Assembly: GCA_034696485.1 (NCBI GenBank)
Contig: JAQIWT010000141.1
Location: forward strand, 1 to 32,155
Direction: 5' to 3'
Source of the DNA: Isohypsibius dastychi
Taxonomy: Eukaryota; Tardigrada; Eutardigrada; Parachela; Isohypsibiidae
Length of the DNA: 32,155 nt
Shown: positions 31,945-32,155 of the stretch, piece by piece
Position numbering within the stretch: the first letter of the stretch is position 1
Layout: every line of letters starts with the position of its first letter
The notes under the pieces: model-generated
The model's input: only the letters and a program-made list of their open reading frames with translations
The model's database searches: none
What the model was told of the DNA's origin: nothing
Program-made: the position numbers and the translations under genes

Positions 31945-32155
31945 ACGAGCCAGATACCGAAAATGACCTTTTGTGAGCTGCGTCTTGGATTTCCGTGCCT
32001 CTTTTATTTTATAGAGAATCTGTGTCTCCGCTTGCGCTTGAGATAAAAAGCTTGGTTTGATAAAATATTTGTACGTACTTTGTTAGTACGTAGTGTTGAG
32101 CTTTTAGAGCAAGATTTAACAAAATACCAGTTCTGAGCTTCCGTTGAAAAGGTGA
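31945..32155 (+). other. Downstream region of the bZIP gene
   Basis: This is probably 3' UTR, running to the window end. No canonical AATAAA is seen; GATAAA occurs near 32041 and 32059. Nothing else is recognisable. Confidence 0.5.

Noticed and set aside
1-32155. tRNA, rRNA or other structural RNA genes
   Set aside because: I looked for T-loop-like GGTTCGA motifs. The hits (near 31198 and 21537) lack a matching acceptor stem or anticodon arm, and the first lies at an exon edge.

Overview
The window is genomic DNA from a small-genome animal. Every convincing gene is split by GT-AG introns, many of only 50-130 nt, with short T-rich 3' splice sites. The gene families found (Caskin, an RNF13-type PA-TM-RING ligase, a three-Ig plus one-FN3 adhesion protein of the Klingon/Wrapper type, an ATF4-like bZIP) are metazoan. 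The Klingon/Wrapper layout and the compact introns fit an ecdysozoan or panarthropod, for example a tardigrade or arthropod relative. That placement is inference; no rRNA, mitochondrial or lineage-specific marker is present.

Layout. Positions 1-4.2 kb are a gene-poor, transposon-rich region. It holds a short foldback, a 557-bp Mutator-like non-autonomous element (9-bp target duplication), a 277-bp TA-flanked MITE, a decayed tandem repeat, and a nested pair of elements in which a 423-bp element sits inside the target duplication of a 495-bp hAT-like element. That pair interrupts an otherwise open reading frame. A cluster of GAACTTGACGC repeats follows. Positions 4.2-11.8 kb (minus strand) are an eight-exon Caskin gene with tandem SAM domains, a predicted N-myristoylated start, and no ankyrin or SH3 coding in the window. 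Positions 13.0-16.9 kb (minus) are a seven-exon gene for an 879-residue, low-complexity, probably disordered protein that I do not recognise. It has an internal 39-residue-period repeat, a His-rich stretch and a basic amphipathic segment. A 1.5-kb divergent intergenic region with a 411-bp MITE separates it from an RNF13/RNF167 orthologue (18.4-20.5 kb, plus). Positions 21.7-29.9 kb (plus) are the Ig/FN3 adhesion gene, with a 5.45-kb first intron. Positions 30.5-31.9 kb (plus) are an ATF4-like bZIP gene.

All exon structures were assembled by hand from reading-frame continuity, splice-site phase and family similarity. For all five genes the exon lengths sum to whole codons and end in a stop. 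The most striking result is in the bZIP leader. Removing a 58-nt leader intron turns a five-codon upstream ORF into a 49-codon ORF that overlaps the main start out of frame. A two-codon uORF lies upstream, reproducing the two-uORF design by which ATF4 mRNAs are switched on under eIF2alpha phosphorylation. The genes do not form an operon. Caskin and the Ig/FN3 protein are both plausible neuronal or cell-contact proteins, while RNF13 and ATF4 both belong to endolysosomal/ER-stress biology, but adjacency here is not evidence of a shared pathway.
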